From an uncultured Lachnoclostridium sp. (GTDB lineage: Bacteria; Bacillota; Clostridia; Lachnospirales; Lachnospiraceae), in assembly GCA_902464595.1 (NCBI GenBank), contig CABQJX010000001.1, positions 15,331 through 79,330 of the forward strand: 64,000 bases of DNA, written 5' to 3'. Made by a program: the position numbers and the translations under genes. Below are positions 8,580 through 17,715 of the stretch, piece after piece; position 1 is the first letter of the stretch, and each line of letters opens with the position of its first letter. A model generated the notes under the pieces. The model was not told where the DNA came from. It saw only the letters and a program-made list of their open reading frames with translations, and ran no database searches.

Positions 8580-8612
8580 GGGCTGTCCGTATCCGATAGG
8601 GACGGGCAGCCC
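8580..8612 (+). other. Intercistronic stem-loop after the binding-protein gene
   Basis: GGGCTGTCCGT (8580-8590) pairs with ACGGGCAGCCC (8602-8612), with a G-T pair, and no T-run follows. It sits between the binding-protein and ATPase genes, the same arrangement as at 2295-2324, and probably stabilises the upstream message. Confidence 0.45.
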
Positions 8613-8658
8613 TTCCTGCTTCCTTGGGGTTCGGGCAATGATAAAGGAGGACACTGGT

Positions 8659-9738
8659 ATGAGTCATTCAGTTGTTATAAAAAATGCCGTGAAGAAGTAT
8701 GGTGATTTTATCGCATTAAAAGGAGTTGACCTGGAGATAAAGCCGGGAGAATTTTTCACGTTGCTGGGGCCGTCTGGATGCGGAAAGACCACGCTTCTTC
8801 GTATGATCGCTGGTTTTAATACGGTGGATGGAGGAGAAATCTGTTTTGATGATAAAGTGATCAACCATCTGGAGGCTCATAAGAGGGATATTGGAATGGT
8901 ATTCCAGAATTATGCTATTTTTCCTCATCTGACTGTAGCAGAGAATGTGGCTTACGGGTTGAAGGCAAAGAAATACCCAAAAGGGGAGATACCTGGGAAG
9001 GTGGAGGAGGCTCTGGAGCTGGTACAAATCAGCAAACTGAAGGATCGAAGGCCTAATGAATTGTCTGGCGGACAGCAGCAGAGAGTGGCTTTAGCAAGGG
9101 CTTTTGTTATAGAACCCAGCGTTCTTCTCATGGATGAGCCCCTATCGAATCTGGATGCAAAACTCCGGATTCAGATGAGGACGGTTATCAAAAAGCTGCA
9201 GAGACGTTTGGGTATCACTACGATCTATGTGACCCATGATCAGGAGGAGGCGCTGGCGATTTCCGACCGTATTGCAGTGATCCGCGAGGGGAGGGTAATG
9301 CAGGTGGGAACCCCAGAGGAGATTTACAAAAGACCTCAGAATGAATTTGTAGCAGGATTTATAGGCGTGTCTAATTTTGTGGAATGTGATGTGAAGGGGG
9401 AGGATCCTGACCAGGCAGTTCTGGACATCAAGGGGGAATGTACCATCACATGTCAGCTGAAAAAGCCTTTTGTGGGAAAGGGAGTGATCTCTGCCAGGCC
9501 AGAGCAGCTGTTCTTCGATGAGAAGGAAGGCCTTCCGGGAACCATCGTTATTTCTACCTTCTTAGGTGATTTTATTGAGTATGAGATCTTGCTGGATAAT
9601 GGACAGACTGTACAGCTCAACGAGTATACGAAGGATGTCCACGAGCTGAAGCCTGATGGGCAAAGGGTGAGGATCAACTTTGATATCCGGTCTGTAGGTG
9701 TATATGATGGGGATACTCAGGAGGTGATTTCATGGTAA
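8659..9738 (+). CDS. ABC transporter ATPase, AfuC/FbpC/PotA type
   Basis: A 359-residue ATPase that powers the importer. Walker A GPSGCGKTT is at residues 37-45; the Q-loop VFQNYAIFPHLT, signature LSGGQQQRVALARA, Walker B VLLMDEPLSNLD and switch His VTHDQEEAL follow in order. A C-terminal TOBE-like region starts at about residue 240 and may sense ligand or regulate activity. I chose ATG 8659, 8 bp after AAAGGAGG; a longer reading from 8638 would include the ribosome site. The gene overlaps the permease gene by 7 bp. Confidence 0.93.
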   Translation: MSHSVVIKNAVKKYGDFIALKGVDLEIKPGEFFTLLGPSGCGKTTLLRMIAGFNTVDGGEICFDDKVINHLEAHKRDIGMVFQNYAIFPHLTVAENVAYGLKAKKYPKGEIPGKVEEALELVQISKLKDRRPNELSGGQQQRVALARAFVIEPSVLLMDEPLSNLDAKLRIQMRTVIKKLQRRLGITTIYVTHDQEEALAISDRIAVIREGRVMQVGTPEEIYKRPQNEFVAGFIGVSNFVECDVKGEDPDQAVLDIKGECTITCQLKKPFVGKGVISARPEQLFFDEKEGLPGTIVISTFLGDFIEYEILLDNGQTVQLNEYTKDVHELKPDGQRVRINFDIRSVGVYDGDTQEVISW

Positions 9739-11384
9739 AGGGCCGGAAAAAACTGGATTTTTGGTTTTGGGTCAAAGCGGCAGTAATTGGATTCATGGTG
9801 CTGTTCCTGTTCTATCCGTTCTGTACGCTGATTACCAGAAGCTTCTTTTCCAGCAAAACAAATGGGATCACAATGGAAAACTATATCCGATTTTTCACAA
9901 AGAAATATTATTATACGGCATTGGGAAGAAGCCTTTTTGTATCTATTGTGACCACACTTACAACTCTGGCAGTCGGCGTCCCTATTGCCTATGTGATGTC
10001 TCGGTATAATGTGGCAGGGAAACGGCTGATCCATATCCTGATCATTATGAGCCTGATGAGCCCTCCTTTTATCGGGGCTTACAGCTGGATCACCCTGTTT
10101 GGCCGTTCTGGCTTTATCACCAGCTTATTTGAAAATATAGGGATCCACCTTCCCAGCATTTATGGGAAACTGGGGATCATTATGGTATTTACATTTAAGC
10201 TTTTTCCCTATGTGTATCTATATACCTCTGGGGCAATGGGGAGCATTGACTCCAGCCTGGAGGAGGCGGCAGAAAATCTGGGGAGTAATAAGATCCGCAG
10301 GCTGTGTACTGTCACCCTTCCTGTAGTGCTTCCATCGATCGCGGCAGGGGCAATTATGGTATTCATGACTAGCTTGGCAGATTTTGGAACTCCTATGCTG
10401 ATTGGCGAGGGATATATGGTTCTTCCCGTGCTGGTTTACAATGAATATATGAGTGAGATTGGCGGTAACGCCCATCTGGCCAGCGCATTATCAGTCATCA
10501 TTGTGCTGTGCTCTACTACAGTGCTGTTGGTACAGAAATATTATTTATCCCGGAAGAACTATGTAATGACGGCTATGCGTCCGCCGAAGGAAGAGATCCT
10601 TCATGGCTGGAAGCGCTGTTTGGCAACGGTTCCCGTGCTTTTGGTAACTCTGATCGGTATCCTTCCCCAGATCGTAGTCTTAGTGACCAGCTTTATCAAG
10701 TGTGATTTTACTGGATTCCAGAAAGGGTTTAGCCTGGACAGTTATATCACTATTTTTAACCGTCTGTGGACGAATATCCGAAATACCTTTACTTTCTCAA
10801 CCATAGCTATTGTGTTTATCATTGTGCTGGGAATGTTGATCTCCTACATTGTAGTACGCCAGAAGGGACTGGCAGGACAGCTTATGGATCTGATCATTAT
10901 GTTCCCATTTGTGATTCCTGGTGCTGTTTTAGGTATCAGCTTGATCGTGGCTTTCAATAAGCCTCCCATGATTCTTACAGGAACTGCTGTGATTATGATC
11001 ATCGCTTTTGTAGTGAGGAAGCTTCCTTATACAGTTCGGTCGGGGAGCGCTTTTCTCCAGCAGATGGATCCTAGTGTAGAGGAGGCTTCAATAAGCCTGG
11101 GAGTGTCGCCCATGAAAACGTTTGTCAAGGTAACGGCAAGATTGATGGCTCCGGGCGTTCTGTCAGGTGCTATCCTTAGTTGGATCACCTGTATTAATGA
11201 GCTTTCATCCAGTGTCATGCTGTATGGGGGAAAGACCAGTACGATTTCTGTGGCAATTTACACGGAAGTTGTGCGCAACAGCTATGGTACAGCGGCTGCC
11301 CTGGCCTCTATCCTTACTGTGAGTACAGTCATTATGCTGCTGATATTTTTGAAGGTCAGCAAAGGTAAGGTATCAATCGTGTAG
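9732..11384 (+). CDS. ABC transporter permease with two fused membrane domains, AfuB/FbpB type
   Basis: A 550-residue membrane protein in which both halves carry a binding-protein-dependent permease domain. The first EAA loop is SLEEAAENLGSNKIRRL and the second SVEEASISLGVSPMKTF, about 275 residues apart. This tandem arrangement is typical of FbpB, AfuB and phosphonate-type permeases and explains why one permease gene suffices. It overlaps the ATPase gene and is followed after 18 bp by the phosphohexomutase gene, so importer and enzyme are probably made together. Confidence 0.92.
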   Translation: MVKGRKKLDFWFWVKAAVIGFMVLFLFYPFCTLITRSFFSSKTNGITMENYIRFFTKKYYYTALGRSLFVSIVTTLTTLAVGVPIAYVMSRYNVAGKRLIHILIIMSLMSPPFIGAYSWITLFGRSGFITSLFENIGIHLPSIYGKLGIIMVFTFKLFPYVYLYTSGAMGSIDSSLEEAAENLGSNKIRRLCTVTLPVVLPSIAAGAIMVFMTSLADFGTPMLIGEGYMVLPVLVYNEYMSEIGGNAHLASALSVIIVLCSTTVLLVQKYYLSRKNYVMTAMRPPKEEILHGWKRCLATVPVLLVTLIGILPQIVVLVTSFIKCDFTGFQKGFSLDSYITIFNRLWTNIRNTFTFSTIAIVFIIVLGMLISYIVVRQKGLAGQLMDLIIMFPFVIPGAVLGISLIVAFNKPPMILTGTAVIMIIAFVVRKLPYTVRSGSAFLQQMDPSVEEASISLGVSPMKTFVKVTARLMAPGVLSGAILSWITCINELSSSVMLYGGKTSTISVAIYTEVVRNSYGTAAALASILTVSTVIMLLIFLKVSKGKVSIV

Positions 11385-11402
11385 CGGAAAACGGAGGATA
11401 AA

Positions 11403-12845
11403 ATGATAAAATTTGGAACAGGCGGCTGGAGGGCTATCATCGGAGAGGATTTTACAAAAGAAAATATACAAAAACTGGCCCTTGCCATGTGCCTGAAAAT
11501 GAAATCAGAGGGAGTGGAAGGGGAGGGGATCGTCATTGGCTATGACAGACGGTTTTTGTCTAAGGAGGCAGTGATCTGGGCCAGCCAGATGTTTGGTTCC
11601 CAGGGGATCAAGGTGTGGTTTGTGAACCGGAGCGTGCCAACACCACTGATTATGTTTTATGTCATGAAGCATGGGCTGAGCTACGGAATGATGGTGACAG
11701 CAAGCCACAATCCAGCCATCTATAATGGAATCAAGGTGTTTACATCAGGCGGAAGGGATGCAGATGAGAGACAGACCTTTGAGATTGAATCATATTTAGA
11801 TCAGGCGGAGATGCTTTACCAACCCACACAGGAGGAAAATGGCCAGATGCCGCCTCCATCCTATCAAAATTTGGTGAAGCAGGGAGCTGTTCAGGAGATC
11901 AATCCTATGAATGAGTATCTGGACAGCATTATTTCCATGATTGATTTGAAAGCGATAAGGGAACGGGATCTGCGCATTGCTATTGATCCCATGTATGGAG
12001 TCAGCCTGACGGCACTCAGCACCATCCTTTCCATTGCACGGTGTACGATTGAGACTATCAATGCCAACCACGATACCCTCTTTGGAGGAAAGATGCCGGC
12101 GCCTACGGCTCAGACCATGAAGGGACTGCAGAATTATGTTCTGGATCGTTACTGTGATATTGGCATTGCTACCGATGGAGATGCAGATCGTTTGGGAGTC
12201 ATTGACGATGAGGGACATTATCTGCGGTCAAATGAAATCCTCGTGATGCTCTACTACTATTTGCTGAAATATAAGGGATGGAGAGGTCCAGTGGTTCGGA
12301 ATCTGGCCACCACTCATATGCTGGATCGGGTAGCAGAAAGTTTCGGGGAGAAGTGTTACGAGGTTCCCGTGGGATTCAAGTATATATCTGCTAAAATGCA
12401 GGAGACAGGAGCTATTATTGGGGGAGAATCTTCCGGAGGACTAACAGTCAGGGGGCATATCTGCGGAAAAGACGGTATTTACGCAGCTGCTCTGCTGGTG
12501 GAAATGATAGCGGTGAGCAATAAGAAGCTTTCACAGATTGCCAGAGATATAAGAAGGGAATACGGATCCTTTTATATGGAGGAACGGGATTATCGTTTTA
12601 CGCCTGAGGAAAAGGAACGGATCCGCTGTATTTTGTTGGAGGAGAAGAAGCTTCCTGAACTTCCCTTTGAAACAGAACGGGTGTCTTATATGGATGGCTG
12701 CAAAGTGTATTTTAAAAATGGCGGCTGGGTCATTGCCAGATTTTCAGGGACAGAACCCCTTTTGCGTGTGTTTTGTGAAATGAAGGATCAAGAGGATGCA
12801 GTAAGGATCTGCCATTTGTTTGAGAAGTATCTTGGATGTTCTTAA
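11403..12845 (+). CDS. Phosphohexomutase (phosphoglucomutase/phosphomannomutase family)
   Basis: A 480-residue alpha-D-phosphohexomutase. The phosphoserine loop TASHNPAIYNG has its catalytic Ser at residue 101, the Mg-binding loop is DGDADR, the sugar loop GGESSGGL, and the C-terminal phosphate loop RFSGTEPLLRV. The enzyme moves a phosphate between C1 and C6 of a hexose. It belongs to the operon of the preceding ABC importer, which supports the idea that the imported compound is, or becomes, a hexose phosphate. A terminator follows. Whether glucose, mannose or another sugar is used cannot be decided here. Confidence 0.88.
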   Translation: MIKFGTGGWRAIIGEDFTKENIQKLALAMCLKMKSEGVEGEGIVIGYDRRFLSKEAVIWASQMFGSQGIKVWFVNRSVPTPLIMFYVMKHGLSYGMMVTASHNPAIYNGIKVFTSGGRDADERQTFEIESYLDQAEMLYQPTQEENGQMPPPSYQNLVKQGAVQEINPMNEYLDSIISMIDLKAIRERDLRIAIDPMYGVSLTALSTILSIARCTIETINANHDTLFGGKMPAPTAQTMKGLQNYVLDRYCDIGIATDGDADRLGVIDDEGHYLRSNEILVMLYYYLLKYKGWRGPVVRNLATTHMLDRVAESFGEKCYEVPVGFKYISAKMQETGAIIGGESSGGLTVRGHICGKDGIYAAALLVEMIAVSNKKLSQIARDIRREYGSFYMEERDYRFTPEEKERIRCILLEEKKLPELPFETERVSYMDGCKVYFKNGGWVIARFSGTEPLLRVFCEMKDQEDAVRICHLFEKYLGCS

Positions 12846-12887
12846 TTTAGTATTTTTCCGGGAACAAGTATAAAACTGCATCTGTAT

Positions 12888-12932
12888 ACGATAAAATACC
12901 TTCCGGCTCTGTCCGGGAGGTATTTTTATCGT
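12888..12932 (+). terminator. Strong terminator after the phosphohexomutase gene
   Basis: A long hairpin runs from ACGATAAAATACC (12888-12900) to the matching arm ending at 12932, with a GC-rich core TTCCGG/CCGGGA and T-rich sequence in the second arm. It separates the importer operon from the sensor operon. Confidence 0.8.
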
Positions 12933-12943
12933 ATTTTTATAGT

Positions 12944-12971
12944 TTTACAAAAATAAGATCATTGCTATAAT
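12944..12971 (+). promoter_or_regulatory. Promoter of the sensor lipoprotein-kinase-regulator operon
   Basis: TTTACA (12944-12949) and TATAAT (12966-12971) with 16-bp spacing lie just after the terminator and 53 bp before the lipoprotein gene. The elements are strong, which suggests a basal level of the sensing system. Confidence 0.65.
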
Positions 12972-13024
12972 GATATTAAATAAGGGATAGAAATGGATAC
13001 ACCTGAGAGATAAGGGGGAGGTAT

Positions 13025-14089
13025 ATGAAGCTGGATGTAAAACAGGGAAAAGGGTATTCCCAAAAGTGGACTTCGGTCATGTTCGTGGCTTCTGCCCTGC
13101 TTCTGTCTGCCTGCAGGATGGGAGAGGAGCTTTTACCTATGCCCTATCAGGAGGATCTGGTGATCTATACGGCTCAGGAGGAGGGGATATATGGCCCTCT
13201 GGTCAAGGAATTTGAGGAGAGAACCAATCTTAACGTCCGGGTGGAAGAAGGATCTGCCCAGGAATTGAGGCAGTATTTAGAGAACAAGACAGGAGAAGAA
13301 GGCGGACTGGCTTGGGATCTGGTTTTCGGTGTTGGGACGGAAACCTTAGAACAGTCTGCGCACTTTTGGCATCCCTATGAAAGCTCTCAGACATCTTCCA
13401 TTGTACCGGGTTTTTTGTGTGCGGATCATCGTTGGACTCCCTTTTCTGTCCAGCCACTGGTACTGATATATAATACAAACGTAGTCACATACCGGGAGCT
13501 TCCTGTAGGCTGGGACAGCCTTTTGGAGCCGCGGTGGAAAGGGAGGGTGGGGATCGCAGATCCCCTGCACAGCGATGTCTGTTTTGGCGCCTTGACTGCC
13601 GCAGTTAGTGCGTCAGATGAGGAGGATTATTTGGAACAGCTTTTAGAAAATATCAACTACTGTCCTGCCGAAAGTATACAAAAAGTAAATGAAGGAGTGC
13701 GGGATGGCCACTACTCGGTAGGAGTGACCACTGAGGAATGGGCTCAGTCGCTTACTGCAGAAGGTGCGGATGTGGATTATATTTATCCTCAGGAGGGAGA
13801 GGCAGCGTTTTGGGATGGAACGGCCATCGCGGCCGGGTGTAGCCACCTGGAAGCAGCAAAGCAATTTTTAGATTTTACTGTGGAACGGGATACACAGCAG
13901 ATGCTTCTGTTCGGACTGGATCGGAGACCGGTGAGGACAGATGTACACCTGCCATCCGGCCTTGTATCCCTGGGACAGCTTGCGGATCGGAAAGAGAAGA
14001 AGGAGGAGTCCTGTGGACAGGAAGAAAACGTTCTGAACCGGTGGAAGGAATGTTTGGAGCATCATCAGATGGGAGATGGGGAAGCATGA
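13025..14089 (+). CDS. Sensor-associated binding lipoprotein, HptA/PgtC-like
   Basis: A 354-residue lipoprotein, signal peptide with lipobox LLSAC and Cys at residue 30. The mature part follows the same family pattern as the transporter protein at 7365: WDSLLEPRWKGRV, DGTAIAAGCSHLEAAKQFLDF and RRPVR (13922-13936). It is not next to permease genes but is translationally coupled (ATGA overlap) to a histidine kinase gene. In the known S. aureus HptA-HptS-HptR and enteric Pgt systems such proteins bind an extracellular phosphorylated compound and pass the signal to the kinase. That role is inferred here by order and family. Confidence 0.82.
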   Translation: MKLDVKQGKGYSQKWTSVMFVASALLLSACRMGEELLPMPYQEDLVIYTAQEEGIYGPLVKEFEERTNLNVRVEEGSAQELRQYLENKTGEEGGLAWDLVFGVGTETLEQSAHFWHPYESSQTSSIVPGFLCADHRWTPFSVQPLVLIYNTNVVTYRELPVGWDSLLEPRWKGRVGIADPLHSDVCFGALTAAVSASDEEDYLEQLLENINYCPAESIQKVNEGVRDGHYSVGVTTEEWAQSLTAEGADVDYIYPQEGEAAFWDGTAIAAGCSHLEAAKQFLDFTVERDTQQMLLFGLDRRPVRTDVHLPSGLVSLGQLADRKEKKEESCGQEENVLNRWKECLEHHQMGDGEA

Positions 14090-15804
14090 GATGGGGAAAG
14101 GGGGTTTCCTTTAAGAAAAGGATATTTTTAGGCTGTATCCTGGCAGCTATGGCGCCTCTTATCTGCTCAGGTGTCACCAGTCTCCTGTTGTTTACAGCCT
14201 CAGCTGACCGGGAGATGATTGAAGGGGGGACAGCCCAGCTGGCATCTGCTAAAGAACGGTTTTTTCTTATGATGGAGTCCTGTGGGGCAGCCTGCAGGCG
14301 GCTTACAGAGAATGGATATACCGCTTGGGCAATGATTGACAATAAAACCATTGACTGGCAGCGGGATCTGTATCTGGCTATGTATCAGGAGGCAGAGAAA
14401 AGCTATCACGATGCGGACTACAGTATTTATGATGTGGGAGGACAGCTCCGCTTTACTACAGATCCTTCACAAAAACAGGAACGGCTCCCTACCCAGTGGG
14501 GAATCCTTCGCAAGGCTTCTGAACAGGAGGGAATGGTATGCAGCCGAACGGAACCGGTTCTGGATGTGGGAGCTAGCAAAAGCCTTTTGCAGGCAGCTTG
14601 TCCTTTGGAGAGCGAAAATGGAGTGAAGACCGGATATGTGGTAGTAGATTTTACCAGGGAGAGCCTGGATCATCTCTTGAGCGGGATCCTTTCTCCGGGG
14701 AATACCCTCTTGCTTTTAGACTCTCATCAGAGGCCTATATACTGTTCCAACCAGTCTTACGGAAATGAACAAATACAGAAAATTATTTCTGACACCAGAG
14801 CGAATCAGAAGAAGCACAGCTCCAGTGGGATCGGTGAAAAATATTTGTGGGTGAAAGAGCCGTCCTATGGTTTTTATATACTTATGTGCTGTTCATCTCC
14901 TGTCAGTGAGGCCACAGTACGTACTATGGGGACGGTAAGTCTGATTTTATCCTGTCTTGGGCTGGGGATCAGCTTTGTTATTGCAGGAGCTCTGTCGCGC
15001 AGTATGGGAAAGCCGGTGAGCCAGCTGGATCAGGCCATGGCCCGGGTCAAGGAGGGGGATTTTTCCATACGTATTTCCAGCAGCAGGCAGGATGAGCTGG
15101 GGCGGCTGACGGAACGGTTTAACGAAATGACCGGAGATTTGAAGAAGCATTTGGATGACCGGGTACAGCAGCAGAAGGATATGAATCAGGTTAATCTGAA
15201 ACTGTATCAGACACAGCTGAACCCCCATTTCCTTTATAATACCCTTGATTCGATACGGTGGGATGCCAGGATTCATCAGGCTCCTGAGATTGCTGTGATG
15301 GCGGAGAATCTAGCAGTGATCCTGAGAAAGAGCATATCAGGAAGCCCCTTTGTTACGCTGGAGGAGGAGCTTGGGATGATCCAAAGCTATATTGAGATAC
15401 AGAAGATCCGGTTTTCGGGAAGTTTTTGTTACGAGACAGAAATACCGGATCAGCTGGAATTGTGTATGATACCTAAAATGATCCTTCAGCCTTTGGTGGA
15501 AAATGCAATTCTCCATGGATTGGATGGATGTGAGAGCGGTTATATCTGTATTTATGCATTTCAAAGCGGATCCCTGCTCTGCCTTTCTGTGACCGATAAT
15601 GGAAGGGGAATGTCAAAGGAAATGGAGGACTGGATCAACAGCGAGGATCCTGATAAAAGGGAGGGGCATTTGGGGCTGTATAATGTGATTAATATAATGA
15701 AAATTTATTATGGCGATCAATCAGGTATACATGCCTCCGTCACGGAGGAGGGAACTACAGTTACGCTGAGACTGCCGGCCGGAAAGGAGGCTCCTGATGT
15801 ATAA
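14086..15804 (+). CDS. Sensor histidine kinase, YesM/HptS type
   Basis: A 572-residue membrane kinase. The first membrane helix lies at about residues 12-36, an extracellular sensor domain of about 240 residues follows, the second helix is at about 285-310, then a HAMP linker (LSRSMGKPVSQLDQAM). The His-kinase motif LNPHFLYNTLDSIRWDA has the phospho-accepting His at residue 381, and the ATPase domain shows LVENAILHG, DNGRGM and GHLGLYNV. I chose ATG 14086, which overlaps the lipoprotein stop, over the GTG at 14041. It overlaps the response-regulator gene by 8 bp. Confidence 0.92.
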   Translation: MRWGKGVSFKKRIFLGCILAAMAPLICSGVTSLLLFTASADREMIEGGTAQLASAKERFFLMMESCGAACRRLTENGYTAWAMIDNKTIDWQRDLYLAMYQEAEKSYHDADYSIYDVGGQLRFTTDPSQKQERLPTQWGILRKASEQEGMVCSRTEPVLDVGASKSLLQAACPLESENGVKTGYVVVDFTRESLDHLLSGILSPGNTLLLLDSHQRPIYCSNQSYGNEQIQKIISDTRANQKKHSSSGIGEKYLWVKEPSYGFYILMCCSSPVSEATVRTMGTVSLILSCLGLGISFVIAGALSRSMGKPVSQLDQAMARVKEGDFSIRISSSRQDELGRLTERFNEMTGDLKKHLDDRVQQQKDMNQVNLKLYQTQLNPHFLYNTLDSIRWDARIHQAPEIAVMAENLAVILRKSISGSPFVTLEEELGMIQSYIEIQKIRFSGSFCYETEIPDQLELCMIPKMILQPLVENAILHGLDGCESGYICIYAFQSGSLLCLSVTDNGRGMSKEMEDWINSEDPDKREGHLGLYNVINIMKIYYGDQSGIHASVTEEGTTVTLRLPAGKEAPDV

Positions 15805-16552
15805 GGTTATTGTTGTGGAAGATGAGTCAATGGTCAGAAAGGGGATTATTTTGACCATTGATTGGAAACGTTTGGGATGTCAGATCGTAGGTGAAGCTGC
15901 AAACGGGGAAGACGGAGCCGCCTTAGTGGAACAGCTGGAGCCGGATCTGGTGATCACAGATGTGAAGATGCCGCGCATGGACGGTGTGGAAATGATCGGA
16001 CGCCTTCGGAAAAAGGGCTGTAAGGCGAAATTTATCATTTTAACTGCTTATGGGGATTTTAAGTATGCCCAGAGCGCCCTGCGGCTGGGAGTCAGCGATT
16101 ATCTGCTGAAGCCTCTGAGGGATGGAGACCTGGAGCAGGCAGCATCCCATATTTTGGAGAAGGAAAGAGAAGAAACACCGGCTTCTGTATCATGGGATCT
16201 CTCAGGATCCTGGAACAACCGATATGTGACCGGGGCGGTAGGGTATGTGGAGGAGCATTATAGGGAGGATATTACCATCAGCACTGTGTCCGCTTATCTT
16301 GAGATCAGCGAGGGATATTTAAGCCGGGTGTTCAAACGGGAGACAGGCTACACCTTTACCAGTTTTCTGTCCCATTACCGTATGCAGAAGGCTATGGAGC
16401 TGTTAAAGGACTGTCGGGTAAGGGTTTATGAGGTGGCGGAGCAGGTGGGGTATGCAGACACAGCTTATTTCAGCACCCAGTTTAAGAAGCTTACAGGGAT
16501 CTCGCCTTCAGAATATCAGGACAGCTGCGGACGATATTTGAAAGGGATATAA
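15797..16552 (+). CDS. Response regulator, AraC-type output (YesN/HptR type)
   Basis: A 251-residue two-component regulator. The receiver domain has acidic residues in VVEDE, the phospho-accepting Asp55 in ITDVKMPRMDG, Thr in ILTAYGD and Lys in LLKPL. A C-terminal AraC double helix-turn-helix (about residues 145-250) follows, with SEGYLSRVFKRETGYTFTSFL and VAEQVGYADTAYFSTQFKKLTG. It is the partner of the kinase whose gene it overlaps. By analogy with HptR it should activate a sugar-phosphate transporter, most simply the ABC operon at 7365-12845. Confidence 0.93.
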   Translation: MYKVIVVEDESMVRKGIILTIDWKRLGCQIVGEAANGEDGAALVEQLEPDLVITDVKMPRMDGVEMIGRLRKKGCKAKFIILTAYGDFKYAQSALRLGVSDYLLKPLRDGDLEQAASHILEKEREETPASVSWDLSGSWNNRYVTGAVGYVEEHYREDITISTVSAYLEISEGYLSRVFKRETGYTFTSFLSHYRMQKAMELLKDCRVRVYEVAEQVGYADTAYFSTQFKKLTGISPSEYQDSCGRYLKGI

Positions 16553-16713
16553 AGCTTTTAGGGATCCGTGTGTTGTCCTGTAAAAATTTCCAGACAGAAC
16601 TAGATACTATACATGGAAAAATTCTTATGGTATACTGGGAGTACGTTTTGGCGGAAATTTTAAGTATGCAGAAGCAATTGGAGATATGAGGCGATATGAG
16701 AGGAGGGGTGTCT

Positions 16714-17703
16714 ATGCTGGGTTTTCAGGATATGATCGGGCATGAGGGGATCAAGGAGCATTTTTACAGCGCCATGAGGACAGGAAAGATCTCCCACGCC
16801 TATATTTTAAGCGGAGAGGCCGGAATGGGGAAAAAGACCTTAGCCGGGGCCTTGGCCCTGAGCCTTCTGTGTGAAAAAGGAGGTACAGAGCCCTGCATGG
16901 AGTGTCATTCCTGCAGGCAGGTGCTGTCTGGAAATCACCCGGATCTGATCTATGTAACCCATGAAAAGCCGGCCAGCATCGGTGTAGATGAAATCCGGGA
17001 GCAGATCAATGATACCATACAGATCCGGCCTTACAACGGAGGCCATAAGATCTATATTGTAGACGAGGCGGAGAAGATGACCGTGCAGGCCCAGAACGCC
17101 CTTTTAAAGACCATTGAGGAGCCGCCTGCTTATGCGATCCTCCTTCTTCTTACAACCAACGCAGATCTGTTCCTGCCGACGATCCTGTCCCGGTGTGTGC
17201 AGCTGAAATTAAAGCCCCTGAAGGACAGCGCAGTGCGGGATTACCTGGTTCAGAACATGGGAGAGGAAGAAAGCCAGGCGGATATTTACGCGGCCTTTGC
17301 CAGGGGGAATCTGGGGAAAGCCATTCATCTGGCCCGCTCGGAGGAGTTTAAGCTCATGTATCAGGAAATCCTTGAGCTTTTAAAGCACATTAAGGAAATG
17401 GATATATCGGAGCTTTTGGAACGGATCAAGAAGTTTAAGGACGGGGAGTTTCCGATACAGGACTGCCTGGATTTTATGCAGATGTGGTATCGGGACATTT
17501 TAATGTACAAGACCACAAAAGATGTAAATCTTCTTATTTTTAAGGATGAGTTTTCAGCAGTGCGTTCCATCAGCACCACCAGCGGATATGATGGGCTGGA
17601 ACGGATTTTGGAAGCCATCGACAAGGCGAAGATCCGTCTGGACGCCAATGTGAATATGGAACTGGCAATGGAGCTTATGCTCCTTACCATGAAGGAAAAT
17701 TAG
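16714..17703 (+). CDS. holB: DNA polymerase III delta-prime subunit
   Basis: A 329-residue clamp-loader subunit. It shows the AAA+ P-loop-like GEAGMGKKT, a four-Cys zinc module (CMECHSC with a further Cys before it), a Walker B-like IVDEAEKMTVQAQNALLKTIEEPP and sensor segment LLLTTNADLFLPTILSRC. ATG 16714, after GAGGAGGGG, is preferred over ATG 16696, which would include the ribosome site. It heads the holB-yaaT-trmN6-rsmI block, an arrangement conserved with Bacillus except that yabA and yazA equivalents are missing. Confidence 0.9.
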   Translation: MLGFQDMIGHEGIKEHFYSAMRTGKISHAYILSGEAGMGKKTLAGALALSLLCEKGGTEPCMECHSCRQVLSGNHPDLIYVTHEKPASIGVDEIREQINDTIQIRPYNGGHKIYIVDEAEKMTVQAQNALLKTIEEPPAYAILLLLTTNADLFLPTILSRCVQLKLKPLKDSAVRDYLVQNMGEEESQADIYAAFARGNLGKAIHLARSEEFKLMYQEILELLKHIKEMDISELLERIKKFKDGEFPIQDCLDFMQMWYRDILMYKTTKDVNLLIFKDEFSAVRSISTTSGYDGLERILEAIDKAKIRLDANVNMELAMELMLLTMKEN

Positions 17704-17715
17704 GAGAATCGAGAA

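Noticed and set aside
7365..11384. Iron(III) FbpABC importer
   Set aside because: The family fits, but the phosphohexomutase in the operon and the adjacent Hpt-like sensor favour a phosphorylated sugar. It is kept as an alternative, not as the main call.
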